DNA from: Tenodera sinensis
Taxonomy: Eukaryota; Arthropoda; Insecta; Mantodea; Mantidae
Assembly (NCBI GenBank): GCA_030765045.1
Contig: CM060963.1
Coordinates: 97,087,176-97,151,175, forward strand
DNA: 64,000 nucleotides
Reading direction: 5' to 3'
Shown here piece after piece: positions 63,829 through 64,000 of this stretch. The notes under the pieces are model-generated. The model did no database searches and had not been told where the DNA came from. It worked only from the letters and a program-made list of their open reading frames with translations. Positions within the stretch are counted from its first letter, which is position 1, and each line of letters opens with the position of its first letter. Both the position numbers and the translations under genes were made by a program.

Positions 63829-64000
63829 CGGTCTGGGTGGCTCAGTTGGTTAGACGCTGGCCTAGTGATCCCAAGGTTGCAGGTTTAAACCTGGCCCAGG
63901 CCGATGGTTTTTAAGTGTGCTTAGAAACGACAGCTCCATGTCAGTAGATTTACTGGCATGTAAAAGAACTCCTGCGGGACAAAATTCAGGCACACTGGCG
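63829..64000 (+). repeat. SINE-C copy running to the window edge
   Basis: The tRNA-like head has an A box TGGCTCAGTTGG at about 63838-63849 and a B box GGTTTAAACCT at about 63883. The body words TTTTTAAGTGTGCTTAG, CAGTAGATTTACTGGCATG and GAACTCCTGCGGGACAAA are shared with 20405-20610. The 3' end is beyond 64000. Confidence 0.85.

Overview
This is a stretch of a large, repeat-rich animal genome, almost certainly an insect. The mix of tRNA-derived SINEs, Jockey/I-type LINEs, piggyBac, mariner and pogo elements suggests a hemimetabolous insect such as a cockroach, termite or stick insect; the taxon is inference. The window appears to lie entirely within one host gene on the + strand. Nine small exons (2587-2741, 5039-5192, 18578-18657, 22423-22705, 27149-27305, 30417-30565, 53499-53625, 58848-58948, 62583-62766) have GT/AG borders and matching phases. 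Together they give 463 uninterrupted codons that I recognise as a central part of Atg2, the autophagy lipid-transfer protein. Exons cover about 1.4 kb; the rest is intron, from 2.3 to 22.9 kb per intron.

The introns are built from nested mobile elements. Intron 2 (5193-18577) holds a hammerhead-bearing palindromic element, a young LTR element (9229-11885, minus) and a piggyBac copy (12352-14268) that landed in an older repeat. Introns 3 to 5 hold SINEs, LINE fragments, a second hammerhead-bearing palindrome and pogo-type ends. Intron 6 (30566-53498) holds a deleted LINE-A copy, an LTR element (35662-40701) inside an older repeat, a third hammerhead motif (41318-41352), and a full-length LINE-B (42429-53009, minus). 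LINE-B is split by an almost identical-LTR element (46189-52444) and by an old solo LTR. Introns 7 and 8 hold a decayed RT-type LINE, a pogo-type element with a transposase remnant, SINEs and a mariner remnant.

Three things stand out. (1) Hammerhead-ribozyme cores with almost no stem III, like the small variants known from Penelope-like retroelements, occur in three elements; two of these carry the motif on both arms of a palindrome. (2) All three LTR elements keep LTRs and a long Gag-type frame but have lost most of pol. In the youngest, the reverse transcriptase N-terminus is fused in frame to the integrase C-terminus, and Gag-Pol overlaps at a GGGAAAC slippery heptamer. (3) Insertion order can be read precisely from target-site duplications. 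No bacterial-type operon, CRISPR array, rRNA gene or stand-alone tRNA gene was seen. All calls are from reading the sequence, without database searches.
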